Shown here one piece after another: positions 1-8,774 of a stretch of 64,000 nucleotides of DNA. The DNA comes from Marinicella marina (GTDB lineage Bacteria > Pseudomonadota > Gammaproteobacteria > Xanthomonadales > Marinicellaceae), in assembly GCF_030065545.1 (NCBI RefSeq), contig NZ_JASJNC010000007.1:62001-126000 (forward strand), in the 5' to 3' direction. The translations under genes were made by a program, and so were the position numbers. The number at the start of each line of letters is the position of its first letter. Position 1 is the stretch's first letter. Below the pieces are notes generated by a model, which was not told the origin of the DNA, did not search any database, and saw only the letters and a list, made by a program, of their open reading frames with translations.

Positions 1-293
1 ATGGTATCTACCGAAGCAGTTGGGTAGATGGGTATCGAAACGTGCCCTGCCATTTGAATCGCCAAATCAGCCAAAATCCAATGGGCACAGTTAAGTGAGA
101 CAATGGCAATGTGACTGCCAGGAGGGTATTTGCTCAAATAAGCAGCTACCCGCGAAACCTCATCCAGGGCCTGTGACCAGGTATAGGTAAAAGTTTCAGC
201 ACCAATAGGCTGAGTCAAATAGGTGTTATCTGAGCTGGTTTTAGCCCAGTAACGCAATCGATCAATTGGCGTTTTAAATTCTGTTGCACACAT
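1..293 (-). CDS. AMP-binding acyl-CoA synthetase, N-terminal part (runs off window)
   Basis: Only the first 97 or so codons are present; the gene continues beyond base 1. I translated it by hand from the ATG at 293. The protein starts MCATEFKTPIDRLRYWA and contains a TYTWSQALDEVSRVAAYL stretch and then HIAIVSLNCAHWILADLA...HVSIPIYPTAS. This is the usual N-terminal pattern of long-chain fatty acid CoA ligases: substrate-independent helix, then GD.VAI.S.N...W...DLA......PIYPT. Such enzymes adenylate a fatty acid and transfer it to CoA. The catalytic P-loop and adenylation motifs lie outside the window, so substrate and full length cannot be judged. It is the last visible gene of a leftward five-gene cluster, 45 bases after the BaiN-like flavoprotein. 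Confidence 0.85.
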   Translation of the reverse strand, partial: MCATEFKTPIDRLRYWAKTSSDNTYLTQPIGAETFTYTWSQALDEVSRVAAYLSKYPPGSHIAIVSLNCAHWILADLAIQMAGHVSIPIYPTASVDT

Positions 294-338
294 ATCTTTG
301 ATAATAACATATTTATTTGTCAGTCTTGCAAAGGCCGA

Positions 339-1556
339 TTATTTTGCTATCAAGTCTTGCGCAGCAGCATAGCCAGAAGCCCAAGCCCATTGAAAGTTAT
401 GACCACCTAAGTGGCCTGTCACATCAACAACCTCACCAATAAAATAAAGGTGTGGATGACCAATTAAAGACAGATTTTTAGAGGAAAGATGTTGGGTATC
501 AACACCACCCAAAGTTACTTCTGCGGTGCGATAGCCTTCGGTACCAGAGGGTTTGAGCTGCCAACAACTCAAACTGTTGGCGATTTTTTTGATTTCTTCC
601 TTTGATAGATCCTGTAGGGTTTTTTCTTTAAATTCAGCCAACAGGTATTCGATAAAGGCCACTGCTACTTTATTCGGCCAATATTGACATAGCCATTGCG
701 CCAATTTTTTTTGCGGTGATGATAATTTGTAATTGGTCAAATCCAACGTCACATCGTCCACTTCAGGCATCAGATTAATCTTCAGGGTTTGGCCTAAATC
801 CCAGTAACTTGAAATTTGTAACATGCTAGGCCCAGATAAGCCTCGATGCGTAAACAACATTTGATGTCGAAAACTGGGGGCTTGTGATGTTTCCGGAGAA
901 CAGACCTCAACTTCTATTGATGCACCTGATAAGGCACTGAATAACGCTTTGTGTGCGTCAGTAAAAACAAAAGGCACCAAACCCGCTCTTTGGGCCCGAA
1001 TCTGTAAACCCAAACGTTCAGCCAATTCATAGCCAAAACCAGAGCCGCCCATTTTGGGGATAGACAAACCGCCCGTTGCAATCACCAAATTCTCGGCGCT
1101 GAAGGTGCCTTGGCTGGTTTTGACTTGAACCGGTAAATCAAGCGTTGAATCAAGCACTTCAACATCGAGCCGAATGCTTACATGTGCATCCGCACATTCA
1201 TCCAATAACATGTTCACAATGTCTTTGGATGAACGATCACAAAATAACTGACCCAGCTCTTTTTCATGGTAGGGAATGTCATGCTGGTTGACCATTTCTA
1301 TAAAATGCCATGGCGTGTAACGTTTCAATGCCGACTTACAGAAATGAGGGTTGGCCGAGAGGAAGTTTTCAGCTGATGTATGGATATTGGTGAAATTACA
1401 ACGACCACCGCCTGACATGAGGATTTTTTTGCCCGGTTTATTGGATTTTTCTAAAACCAACACCCGCTTACCGCCATGGCCAGCAGTCAAAGCACACAAC
1501 AAACCAGCAGCACCTGCACCCAGAACAATCACATCATAATGATTGGCTTGATTCAT
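339..1556 (-). CDS. BaiN/YhiN (HI0933)-family FAD-dependent oxidoreductase
   Basis: 405 residues, the normal length for the family. The N-terminus carries a Rossmann dinucleotide motif (VIVLGAGAAGLLCALTAG, about residues 9-26), followed by the family signature SGGGRCNFTN near residue 48. The C-terminus has the conserved EVVDVTGHLGGHNFQWAWASG element, which closes over the flavin. The family includes E. coli YhiN (RdsA) and clostridial BaiN; its physiological substrate in most bacteria is unknown, so I give no precise reaction. It is cytosolic, with no signal peptide. It follows the GNAT gene by 15 bases on the same strand and is probably co-transcribed with it. Confidence 0.88.
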   Translation of the reverse strand: MNQANHYDVIVLGAGAAGLLCALTAGHGGKRVLVLEKSNKPGKKILMSGGGRCNFTNIHTSAENFLSANPHFCKSALKRYTPWHFIEMVNQHDIPYHEKELGQLFCDRSSKDIVNMLLDECADAHVSIRLDVEVLDSTLDLPVQVKTSQGTFSAENLVIATGGLSIPKMGGSGFGYELAERLGLQIRAQRAGLVPFVFTDAHKALFSALSGASIEVEVCSPETSQAPSFRHQMLFTHRGLSGPSMLQISSYWDLGQTLKINLMPEVDDVTLDLTNYKLSSPQKKLAQWLCQYWPNKVAVAFIEYLLAEFKEKTLQDLSKEEIKKIANSLSCWQLKPSGTEGYRTAEVTLGGVDTQHLSSKNLSLIGHPHLYFIGEVVDVTGHLGGHNFQWAWASGYAAAQDLIAK

Positions 1557-1571
1557 GAACAGCGTATCACC

Positions 1572-2030
1572 TCAGAATAAGTGCCATTCCCAGACCGGAC
1601 CATCCTCTGGGTGCTCAACCACATCTATAAAAGTGAAGCCCAGCTTTTGCAAGATGTGGTTGGATGCATTTTTCTCAGGCAATGTCTGTGCCACTATAGT
1701 TAACTCCTCATCCGTTTGTATCGCCAAATCTATCAACGCCTGCGCGGTTGCTGTGGCAAAACCTTGGCCTTCTAATTCTGGCACGGTATAGTAGGCAACC
1801 TCAACTTGTTGTTGGTGAGGTGCTGATTTAAAAGTACCACCACCAACCACCTCATCATCAACCACTGATACATAAGCAATCCAAGGTGACTGAAAACCAG
1901 CTTGGGCATAGTAATCAATCATTTGGCGATTGATTTGTTGAACCATTTCGGGCAACCCTGACAGCTCATCTAAACCTTCGGCTTCGCCCTCAGCGCTGAC
2001 TGGAATCAATCGTACCGATACCTCATCCAT
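1572..2030 (-). CDS. GNAT-family N-acetyltransferase
   Basis: 152 residues from the ATG at 2030. The frame stays open upstream to 2201, but that extension lies inside maiA, and the ATG at 2030 sits in an 8-base overlap with the maiA stop, typical of translational coupling. The acetyl-CoA binding motif A is visible as VAYYTVPELEGQGFATATAQ (E/Q-x-x-G-x-G/A pattern). Motif B is seen in NASNHILQKLGFTFIDVVEHP, the usual N-x-x-(S/A)-x-x-(L/V)-x-x-x-G-F arrangement. The acceptor substrate cannot be told from sequence. The gene lies between maiA and a BaiN-like flavoprotein in a leftward cluster. Confidence 0.85.
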   Translation of the reverse strand: MDEVSVRLIPVSAEGEAEGLDELSGLPEMVQQINRQMIDYYAQAGFQSPWIAYVSVVDDEVVGGGTFKSAPHQQQVEVAYYTVPELEGQGFATATAQALIDLAIQTDEELTIVAQTLPEKNASNHILQKLGFTFIDVVEHPEDGPVWEWHLF

Positions 2031-2667
2031 CAATTTCACCAAGCTGGGCTTCAGGCCTTGCAGTTTTGAATGCCGGTAATTGTAAACACCGCTCATTGAT
2101 TGCAAGCAGCCTGGGAAATTCACCCAAAGGCACTTTGAAGCGATTGGCATTATAAATTTGAGCCACCAAACAAATGTCAGAAATACAGGGGTACATTTCA
2201 TTCATGAAACTGTATGTCGAGCCTTCAAGCATGGTTTCCAGCGCAGAGAATCCTTCATGAATCCAATGCGCGTACCACAAATCCACCTGTGTTTGGTTCC
2301 AGCTCTTTTTAAGCATCTGTAGCACCCTTAAATTATTCAAAGGATGGATGTCAGACACAATCATTTGCGCCATCGCACGGGCTTTGGCTTGTCCTATATG
2401 ATCAGCAGGCAGGATGGCAATATCAGGATAACTGCTCTCAAGATACTCCATGATTGCCATAGATTGGTTGATGACTTCACCACCTTCAGTCACCAATGCT
2501 GGCACCAAACCCTGGGGGTTCAATGCCTTGTATTCTGGCTGATGTTGCTCGCCGCCGTCTTTGACCAAGTGAATCGGCACTGATTCATATGACAAACCCT
2601 TCAAGTTCAGTGCAATGCGCACTCGGTATGCAGCTGTGCTGCGCCAATAGGTATAAAGTTTTAACAT
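2023..2667 (-). CDS. maiA: Maleylacetoacetate isomerase (zeta-class GST)
   Basis: 214 residues. The N-terminus, MLKLYTYWRSTAAYRVRIAL, carries the zeta-class glutathione transferase active-site region (S-x-x-x-R-V-R-I-A-L), and NPQGLVPAL and QSMAIMEYLE are the glutathione-binding loop elements (the family's QS-x-A-I-x-E-Y-L). It isomerises maleylacetoacetate to fumarylacetoacetate in tyrosine and phenylalanine breakdown. The other three steps (hpd, hmgA, fah) are at 36.6-39.8 kb on the same strand, so this gene is detached from its pathway cluster. It overlaps the GNAT gene by 8 bases and follows the amidohydrolase stop by 6 bases. A close zeta-class paralogue with another substrate cannot be fully excluded. 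Confidence 0.88.
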   Translation of the reverse strand: MLKLYTYWRSTAAYRVRIALNLKGLSYESVPIHLVKDGGEQHQPEYKALNPQGLVPALVTEGGEVINQSMAIMEYLESSYPDIAILPADHIGQAKARAMAQMIVSDIHPLNNLRVLQMLKKSWNQTQVDLWYAHWIHEGFSALETMLEGSTYSFMNEMYPCISDICLVAQIYNANRFKVPLGEFPRLLAINERCLQLPAFKTARPEAQLGEIDG

Positions 2668-2673
2668 GGTTGC

Positions 2674-5600
2674 TTACTCAAAATAAAACTTAGGTCTGGT
2701 TTGTTTTTCAGGATAGATTTGATTCATTGTGGCAGCCTCATACAAACGACCATTGAGCATCACATGACTGACTTGGTCAGAATTTCTGATGTCTTGCATT
2801 GGGTCTGCATCTAATATCACTAAATCGGCCAATTTGCCTACCTTAATTGAACCCAGCTCATGGTCCATGCCAATGTATTTAGCCCCATCTATGGTGCTGG
2901 CTTTGATCACATTCCATGGAGACATACCACCTTGAGCAAACATCCACATCTCCCAATGAGAACCCAAACCCTCACGTTGACCATGTGCGCCCAACAAAAC
3001 ATCAACGCCCTCGTTTTGTAATTCAGTGGCTACGCGGGCATTATTGAAATGGCCATAATCTTCTAAAGGTGCTTTCATGCGGCGTACATTGCCTGGTTGC
3101 AAGACATGATCAGGGACATACTGTGTTAACAATGGGTGTTTCCACACTTCAGTGGTGTCATACCAATAACGCTCGCCCCAGATGCCGCCATAACCAACTG
3201 TCAAAGTGGGTACATAGGCAGTTTGGGTACCGCTCCATAACTGTTTCACATCATCATAAATCGCTCCCACGGGTATAGAGTGCTCTATACCAGTATGACC
3301 ATCGATGACCATTGTCATGTTGTGCATAAACAATGAACCACCCTCAGGCACCACCATCAAACCAGTCTGACGTGCTGCTTCCAATACTTGTTGGCGTTGA
3401 TCCCGACGTGGCTGGTTATAGCTTTTGACCGAAAAAGCGCCTGCTGCCTTCATCCGCTCTAAGTGCCCTATGGCATCATCCAAAGAATCGACCTTGGCAG
3501 TGAAGTAATGATTGGCGCCATACAGGATGGTCCCGGTTGAGTAAATTCTTGGCGCTAAGATTTTGTTGGCTTTTTGCATCTCCGATGAAGAGAAAACTGC
3601 GGCAGTATTTGCCGATGGATTGTGAGTTGTCGTCACACCAAATGCCAATGTGGCTTGTGCGTTCCAGTTATTTTGTGGGGTGATTTGACCATTTGCATAT
3701 GGGCCATGCCAATGCACATCGACCAAACCAGGGATTATGGCTTTGCCTTTTAAGTCAATCACTTCTGCATTTTCTGGCGGTGTGATTGATGCCGCAGAGC
3801 CAACCGCAGTGATGCGATTGTTGTTAACAATAATGACCCCATCTTCAATCACCAACTGTTCACCATCGACTTGTTCCATGGTGATGATTTTCGCGCCCAC
3901 CAAAGCCACAGTGCCTTTGGGAATGTCGGTCTCTACATTAAAAGTAATTTGGCTGGACTTAGCTGATGGTTTCGACTCACCTGCTTGGTCTTTATCCCCG
4001 ACTTTGATTTCCCCACCTAAGAAATCAAATCTATCTGACAGTTTTTGTTGGTATAAAGTGGCACCCATGGCCCAGCTTAATTGGTTGGATGATTGGTTCC
4101 AATGAATATAGTCGCCAGCATGTTCAGAGAAGTTTTCCACTGGCAAATTAGTGGCTCCAGAACCGGTACTGATGTGCTTGCCGTTGCGAACGAAAGGAGT
4201 AACATAGACTTGGTAGTTCTGCACAAACGCCAGCCATTGCTCATCAGGTGACACTTTGTATTGGGTAATCCACTCACCTTGATAATGGTGCTGTTCCTCG
4301 TTACCACTGAGGTCAACCGATTTCAGTTGGGTGGTCACTACTTCGCCACTGCGGCTTTGACCGACAAAGAAAATACGCTGGCTGTCATTGGTGAAAAATG
4401 GATTGGCACCACTGTCAGCAATCTTGTTTTGTGTTTTATTGGCCACATTCACCACGAACAAACCGGTGTCATGCGAATACAGCGGCGAGGTCAAATAACC
4501 ACCAGAAGTGGCCTCAAACACCACGTGTTTGCCGTCTTTTGATATGGCAGGGTTGGTGTAGTGGCCCGGTCTGCTTGAGACCACTTTGGATTTACCGCGT
4601 AAATTTGAGACCCTGACTGTGCCCAATTCCTCATCATGCCATGTGGTATAAACTATCTGTTTGCCATCGGCACTGAATTGAGGGAAAAACTCAAAATGTT
4701 CTGCTTGTTTGGTCAAGCGTTTGGGTTGACCTTGCATTGCGCCATTTTTCAAACCCACGGTGTAAAGGTGTCCCATCGATTGAAAAACAGCCAAATCACC
4801 ATCAGGCGACAGTTGTAACCAGCGCAACATTTTAGCCTCGAAAGTGGTCGGCGACACTTCATTTTTCACCGTCACTGCTTGGCGAATTTCTCTCCTGTCA
4901 TCAACTTGAAATGGTATGTTTTTAACCGTTTTTGATGCCACATCAATGTGGTGGATTTTACCTTTGGCATAAAACACAATACCCTTACCATCCGGCATCC
5001 ACGCCATACTTGGATATACGCCGTGAATGGCCCAGGTTTCCTGCATGTCACGTTCTAAGCCAGTAAAAATCGGTCTCACCGCTCCACTTTCACGGTCTTG
5101 GATGAACAAAGCCGTGTCATTCCTGATGCGCCTGACAAAGGCCAAAGAATCGCCATCAGGTGATGGTGTAGGTCTGACCGCACCACCGGGACCTGAGACC
5201 CAAGATTCAATTTCACCAGTGGCCAATTCAATCGCAAAAATTTCATAAATTTGGGTGTTTGAATCCTTCGAATATTCAAAGATCCTGCCCGGCGTAGAAT
5301 CCCTTGAAAACAGCACATAATTGCCATCTGGGGTGTAAACAGGTTCGCCCAAATCTTTTTGTTCGTTGGGTCGTTTGTTCAGCTGTACGCCTTTGCCGCC
5401 ACTTTTGTGGTACATCCAGATTTCACCAGCACCCAAAGAACGCATGCCAGTAAAATGTTTACGAGCGACAATATAATTACCATCTGGTGACCAGCTGGGG
5501 GCATTGAGCAGCCTGAATTTCTCATCAGTCACCGCTTGTTGATCGGTTCCATCAACTGCCATCGTCCAAATGTTATCACCACCGCCTTGATCGGTGGTAA

Positions 5601-5907
5601 AAACCAGCCTCGAACCATCAGGTGAAAACTTGGCTTGCATGTCCCAAGCCATTGAGTTGGTAATGTTTTTAGCCTCACCACCACTGATTGGCATGGTATA
5701 AATATCACCCAGCATATCAAATACAATCAGCCTGCCATCAGGACTCACATCAAGATTCATCCATGTACCCGTATCGGTTTTGATATCCACGAATGCTTGT
5801 TCACCTGGTGGGTTATTAACATCCCACTTGTCTTTGTTTGGTTCAGATGCTTGTGCCACCCAACTCTGTGTCATTAACCATGTGATGCAGAAAAGTATTC
5901 TTATCAT
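2674..5907 (-). CDS. Secreted amidohydrolase with N-terminal PD40 beta-propeller
   Basis: 1077 residues from the ATG at 5907, which has an AAAGGG Shine-Dalgarno element six bases upstream; a TTG six bases earlier is possible but less likely. The first 20 or so residues form a signal peptide ending near VAQAS. Residues about 40-640 hold repeated PD40/TolB-like propeller blades (LDVSPDGRLIVF, AKFSPDGSRLVF, PSWSPDGNYIVA). Residues about 680-1075 form a metal-dependent amidohydrolase: IIPGLVDVHWHGPY with the H-x-H metal pair near residue 731, a candidate carbamate lysine in FSVKSYNQP, the histidine in GHTGIEHS and LVILDADPM near the end. Such fusions are common in marine gammaproteobacteria, and their substrates are mostly unknown. 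It heads the leftward cluster with maiA. Confidence 0.9.
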   Translation of the reverse strand: MIRILFCITWLMTQSWVAQASEPNKDKWDVNNPPGEQAFVDIKTDTGTWMNLDVSPDGRLIVFDMLGDIYTMPISGGEAKNITNSMAWDMQAKFSPDGSRLVFTTDQGGGDNIWTMAVDGTDQQAVTDEKFRLLNAPSWSPDGNYIVARKHFTGMRSLGAGEIWMYHKSGGKGVQLNKRPNEQKDLGEPVYTPDGNYVLFSRDSTPGRIFEYSKDSNTQIYEIFAIELATGEIESWVSGPGGAVRPTPSPDGDSLAFVRRIRNDTALFIQDRESGAVRPIFTGLERDMQETWAIHGVYPSMAWMPDGKGIVFYAKGKIHHIDVASKTVKNIPFQVDDRREIRQAVTVKNEVSPTTFEAKMLRWLQLSPDGDLAVFQSMGHLYTVGLKNGAMQGQPKRLTKQAEHFEFFPQFSADGKQIVYTTWHDEELGTVRVSNLRGKSKVVSSRPGHYTNPAISKDGKHVVFEATSGGYLTSPLYSHDTGLFVVNVANKTQNKIADSGANPFFTNDSQRIFFVGQSRSGEVVTTQLKSVDLSGNEEQHHYQGEWITQYKVSPDEQWLAFVQNYQVYVTPFVRNGKHISTGSGATNLPVENFSEHAGDYIHWNQSSNQLSWAMGATLYQQKLSDRFDFLGGEIKVGDKDQAGESKPSAKSSQITFNVETDIPKGTVALVGAKIITMEQVDGEQLVIEDGVIIVNNNRITAVGSAASITPPENAEVIDLKGKAIIPGLVDVHWHGPYANGQITPQNNWNAQATLAFGVTTTHNPSANTAAVFSSSEMQKANKILAPRIYSTGTILYGANHYFTAKVDSLDDAIGHLERMKAAGAFSVKSYNQPRRDQRQQVLEAARQTGLMVVPEGGSLFMHNMTMVIDGHTGIEHSIPVGAIYDDVKQLWSGTQTAYVPTLTVGYGGIWGERYWYDTTEVWKHPLLTQYVPDHVLQPGNVRRMKAPLEDYGHFNNARVATELQNEGVDVLLGAHGQREGLGSHWEMWMFAQGGMSPWNVIKASTIDGAKYIGMDHELGSIKVGKLADLVILDADPMQDIRNSDQVSHVMLNGRLYEAATMNQIYPEKQTRPKFYFE

Positions 5908-5937
5908 GTTCAACCCTTTATTTATAAAAACGGGATA

Positions 5938-5943
5938 ATTATA
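5938..5943 (-). promoter_or_regulatory. Possible -10 box for the amidohydrolase cluster
   Basis: The minus strand reads TATAAT, an exact -10 hexamer, 30 bases before the amidohydrolase ATG at 5907. I could not find a convincing -35 box at 16-18 bases, so this is only a candidate. It lies in the 96-base divergent gap shared with the EamA transporter. Confidence 0.35.
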
Positions 5944-6003
5944 CGTTCATTGGTCATCCACTTCGCTTACAATTTGCTGAATTTTTAACTGGCTGCTTTA
6001 TTC

Positions 6004-6891
6004 ATGTCATTGGGTCTTGGTGAGTTTTTATCATTGTTGTGCGCGCTGTTGTGGGCATTTGCTGTGATTTGTTACCGCAAAGCCGGTGAAAAAATCGATG
6101 TCAGCGCAATGAATTTATTTAAAATCAGCTTAACACTGATTTTGATGATACCCACATTGTATTTCACCGATGGTTTGATTCCTCCCTCATTGAGCACTGC
6201 CGATTGGTTGTTGTTATTGGTCAGTGGTTTTTTCGGTATCATGCTGGCTGATTTATTTTACCTCAGGGCACTGCAACTCATAGGTGCAGGACTGACCGGT
6301 TTGACCGGCAGTTTGTACAGTCCTTTTGTGGTATTTTTGTCCTTCTTTTATTTAGGTGAACGCCTCAATAGTTGGCAAATCATGGGCATGGCCTTGGTCA
6401 TCATTGGGGTGCTTGTCATCAGCTACCGCAAAAAATCAATGACCATTGAACACCCACCAATCAGAGGCTTCATTTATGCTGCACTGGGGGTTTTTTTTAC
6501 AGCGCTGGGGATTGTCATCATCAAACCAGTGACCACTGAAATGCCTTTTTTCTGGATCATCACCATCAGGACCCTAGGCGGTATCAGTACCATGGTTATA
6601 TTCAATTTATTATTGAAAAAAAGTTTAAACCCTTTGGCTGTTATGCACAGTTCTGGCAAGTATTGGTTACTGGCAGGTGCTTTGCTGGGCCAGTACCTCT
6701 CGACCATGATTTGGGTGGCCGGGTACAAGTACACCTCTGCATCGGTGGCATCAATTCTTAATGAAACGGCATCCATCTTTATTTTGATTTTAGGTTGGTT
6801 GATGCTGAAAGAACAATTGACCACTCGAAAACTGGTCGGCGCTTTTATTTCCGTGTCTGGAGTATTATTGGTCATTCAAATGAGTCAATGA
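6004..6891 (+). CDS. EamA/DMT-family transporter
   Basis: 295 residues with ten hydrophobic segments in two EamA repeats (about residues 5-140 and 150-293), the standard architecture of the drug/metabolite transporter superfamily. Typical elements are LCALLWAFAVICYRKAG in helix 1 and SASVASILNETASIFILILGWLMLKEQLT before the last helix, matching the usual E-x-x-x...GxxxLxE pattern. Members export or import small metabolites such as amino acids; the substrate is not predictable here. It is divergent from the amidohydrolase cluster and stands alone, with about 110 bases before the next gene. No clear Shine-Dalgarno sequence precedes the ATG. Confidence 0.88.
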   Translation: MSLGLGEFLSLLCALLWAFAVICYRKAGEKIDVSAMNLFKISLTLILMIPTLYFTDGLIPPSLSTADWLLLLVSGFFGIMLADLFYLRALQLIGAGLTGLTGSLYSPFVVFLSFFYLGERLNSWQIMGMALVIIGVLVISYRKKSMTIEHPPIRGFIYAALGVFFTALGIVIIKPVTTEMPFFWIITIRTLGGISTMVIFNLLLKKSLNPLAVMHSSGKYWLLAGALLGQYLSTMIWVAGYKYTSASVASILNETASIFILILGWLMLKEQLTTRKLVGAFISVSGVLLVIQMSQ

Positions 6892-6903
6892 TGTTTTTCA
6901 CTG

Positions 6904-6956
6904 CTCAGCGATTCAACAATTGTTCACAAAAGCGGTCAATAAGTTCTCAGCGATTC
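6904..6956. repeat. Two 11-base direct repeats upstream of the orphan 263-aa gene
   Basis: CTCAGCGATTC occurs at 6904-6914 and again at 6946-6956, 42 bases apart start to start, close to four helical turns. The copies flank the likely promoter region of the gene at 7001. They could be binding sites of an unknown regulator or a chance repeat. Confidence 0.5.
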
Positions 6957-7000
6957 GGTTATAGTTAAATCTATCCTTAAAACTGAACACCAACCTTTCC

Positions 7001-7792
7001 ATGACCACTTTGACTGATTCAAACCGTAAACAGAACGGCTCCAACGGCTCCGTGAAAAATGCCGCAGGCCAGTTGGGAACCATGGTCTATTTCAGAGGCG
7101 TCAACAGGGTTCAAATCAATCGCTTCAAAGCCTATTTATTAATCTTCAGCAGTCGTTTACAAAATCATTGGCAAGTCACTGATGACATCAAGTCTGCTCA
7201 GATTTTAATTGAATGGAAGCAGCAGAAATCCAGCCAAGAGAAACACTTATCCATGGCGGTGTTGTCAGGTACGGTCAATCAAAGACCTCAAGTTATCAAA
7301 CGGTTTCCTTTAGATTTTGATGAAGCCCGAATGGTGAATCAGCTGAACCAAGCTTACAAACTATTGCGACGCAGCAACAACACCATCGAAGAGGTCAGCG
7401 ATGATTATCAAGACATCATGGTATCTGGCCTATTGAATTTACCTCTGAGTCAGGTATGCGAGCAATTTAACAATTTATCGCAGAAAACTGAGTTTTCACC
7501 ATGTGTTGATCTGTTTTCAGGCAAAAATGATGTTTTCAGAGAAAAGCTGTTATTATTGGTTGATCCAACATCAGCTGATTCCATACAGGCCTATAAGACA
7601 CTGATCAAGAAAAAGCGACAAGGCGATCTGATTATCAGTGAATTAATCATCGGTGTTATACAGAGTGCTAACCAACATCGCAATGAGGCATTTTTTGATC
7701 AGGTATATAACCACTCAGACGCCAATACCCAAGTGACCATGGTTGACTTGAATGATGAATCGAGTTTGGTCAGTGTAGTGACATACCTTTAA
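7001..7792 (+). CDS. Hypothetical protein, no recognised family
   Basis: 263 residues; I do not recognise a family. The first 25 residues are polar and rich in N, S and G (DSNRKQNGSNGSVKNAAG), so there is no signal peptide. A short hydrophobic patch (KAYLLIFSSRL, about residues 44-54) is followed by an alpha/beta-looking region containing AQILIEWKQQ. The second half is helical and charged (NQLNQAYKLLRRSNNTIEEVSDDYQDI). The C-terminus has a beta-like VTMVDLNDESSLVSVVTYL. No catalytic motif, cysteine pair or repeat is visible. It is flanked by an EamA transporter and a TIGR01777 protein, neither of which suggests a role. A soluble cytosolic protein is likely. Codon use looks like that of its neighbours. 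Confidence 0.75.
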   Translation: MTTLTDSNRKQNGSNGSVKNAAGQLGTMVYFRGVNRVQINRFKAYLLIFSSRLQNHWQVTDDIKSAQILIEWKQQKSSQEKHLSMAVLSGTVNQRPQVIKRFPLDFDEARMVNQLNQAYKLLRRSNNTIEEVSDDYQDIMVSGLLNLPLSQVCEQFNNLSQKTEFSPCVDLFSGKNDVFREKLLLLVDPTSADSIQAYKTLIKKKRQGDLIISELIIGVIQSANQHRNEAFFDQVYNHSDANTQVTMVDLNDESSLVSVVTYL

Positions 7793-7818
7793 GCCATGCT
7801 CGCTGCCAATAATCAATA

Positions 7819-7848
7819 TTGACACCTCCTTCACTGGTGGTTTCTTAT
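7819..7848 (+). promoter_or_regulatory. Candidate promoter of the TIGR01777/SDR gene pair
   Basis: A perfect -35 hexamer TTGACA lies at 7819-7824, and a weak -10 (TCTTAT, 7843-7848) follows at 18 bases. The start codon is at 7878. Only the -35 box is strong. Confidence 0.4.
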
Positions 7849-7877
7849 GATGAAGTTCTGTTCTAATATTAAACTTC

Positions 7878-8774
7878 ATGAAAACCACAAAACCCATCGT
7901 ATTCATCACCGGCCAAAGTGGTATGGTCGGCACCGCACTGACTGAATTTTTATCAAACAAATACCACGTGCATGGTTTAGAACGCAGCAAGTCATCTGCC
8001 AAAAACCCAAGCTGGAACTACCGTCAGTCACTTGAAAAACTGGGCATTGATGCACCAGATATAGTGATTCACTTGGCTGGCGCAGGCATTGCTGACAAAC
8101 GTTGGAACGCAAATTACAAACAAGTCATCTACGACAGCCGAATCAATGGCACCCAATGGTTGGTTGATGAGGTACTTATCCACGAACAAAAACCAAAACT
8201 ATTCTTATCTGCCTCTGCCATTGGATTTTATGGACACAGACCCGGGGAAGTGCTGACCGAATCAGCTGAAGCTGGCACAAACTTTGTAGCAAAAATCTCG
8301 AAAAATTGGGAAAAAGCCACAACGCCACTGAGCCAAGCTGGCATCAGAACTGTCAACATGCGATTTGGCATGGTTTTGAGTCAAAATGGTGGTGCCTTGA
8401 AAGAAATGCTGTTGCCATTCAAATTGGGCCTTGGCGGTCGCATGGGTGATGGCCAACAAAAATACAGCTGGGTCGCCATCGAAGATGTGGTTCATGCCAC
8501 CCATTTTTTGATCAACAACAGCAACATCGATGGTGTAGTTAATATAACCTCACCCCATGCCGTCTCAAACAGCGAATACACCCGCTATTTGGCCAAAGCC
8601 CTGAATCGTCCTGCCTTTTTCCACATGCCAAAACCTGTGGTGCGCTTAGCCTTTGGTGAAGTGGCAGATGAACTGCTGCTGGCAAATGCTGAAGTCAAGC
8701 CAGAAAAATTAGTCGCTGCTGGTTACACATTCAAACAACCACAATTGAAGGCATTCTTTGAGGAGATATTGTAA
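7878..8774 (+). CDS. TIGR01777-family (YfcH-like) epimerase/oxidoreductase
   Basis: 298 residues, the family length. The N-terminal nucleotide-binding motif is FITGQSGMVGTALTEFL (GxxGxxG, residues about 10-22). Family-specific elements include IVIHLAGAGIADKRWN, SASAIGFYGHR and MRFGMVLSQNGGALKEMLLPFKLGLGGRMGDG, and the C-terminal domain (DUF1731) ends near AGYTFKQPQLKAFF. Members are extended short-chain dehydrogenases of unresolved substrate, related to SulA/YfcH. Its stop codon overlaps the next start (TAATG), so it is translationally coupled to the SDR that follows. Confidence 0.92.
   Translation: MKTTKPIVFITGQSGMVGTALTEFLSNKYHVHGLERSKSSAKNPSWNYRQSLEKLGIDAPDIVIHLAGAGIADKRWNANYKQVIYDSRINGTQWLVDEVLIHEQKPKLFLSASAIGFYGHRPGEVLTESAEAGTNFVAKISKNWEKATTPLSQAGIRTVNMRFGMVLSQNGGALKEMLLPFKLGLGGRMGDGQQKYSWVAIEDVVHATHFLINNSNIDGVVNITSPHAVSNSEYTRYLAKALNRPAFFHMPKPVVRLAFGEVADELLLANAEVKPEKLVAAGYTFKQPQLKAFFEEIL

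Noticed and set aside
2031-2201. Longer N-terminus of the GNAT protein
   Set aside because: The extension is a shadow inside maiA and does not resemble GNAT sequence; the ATG at 2030 overlaps the maiA stop as expected for coupling.
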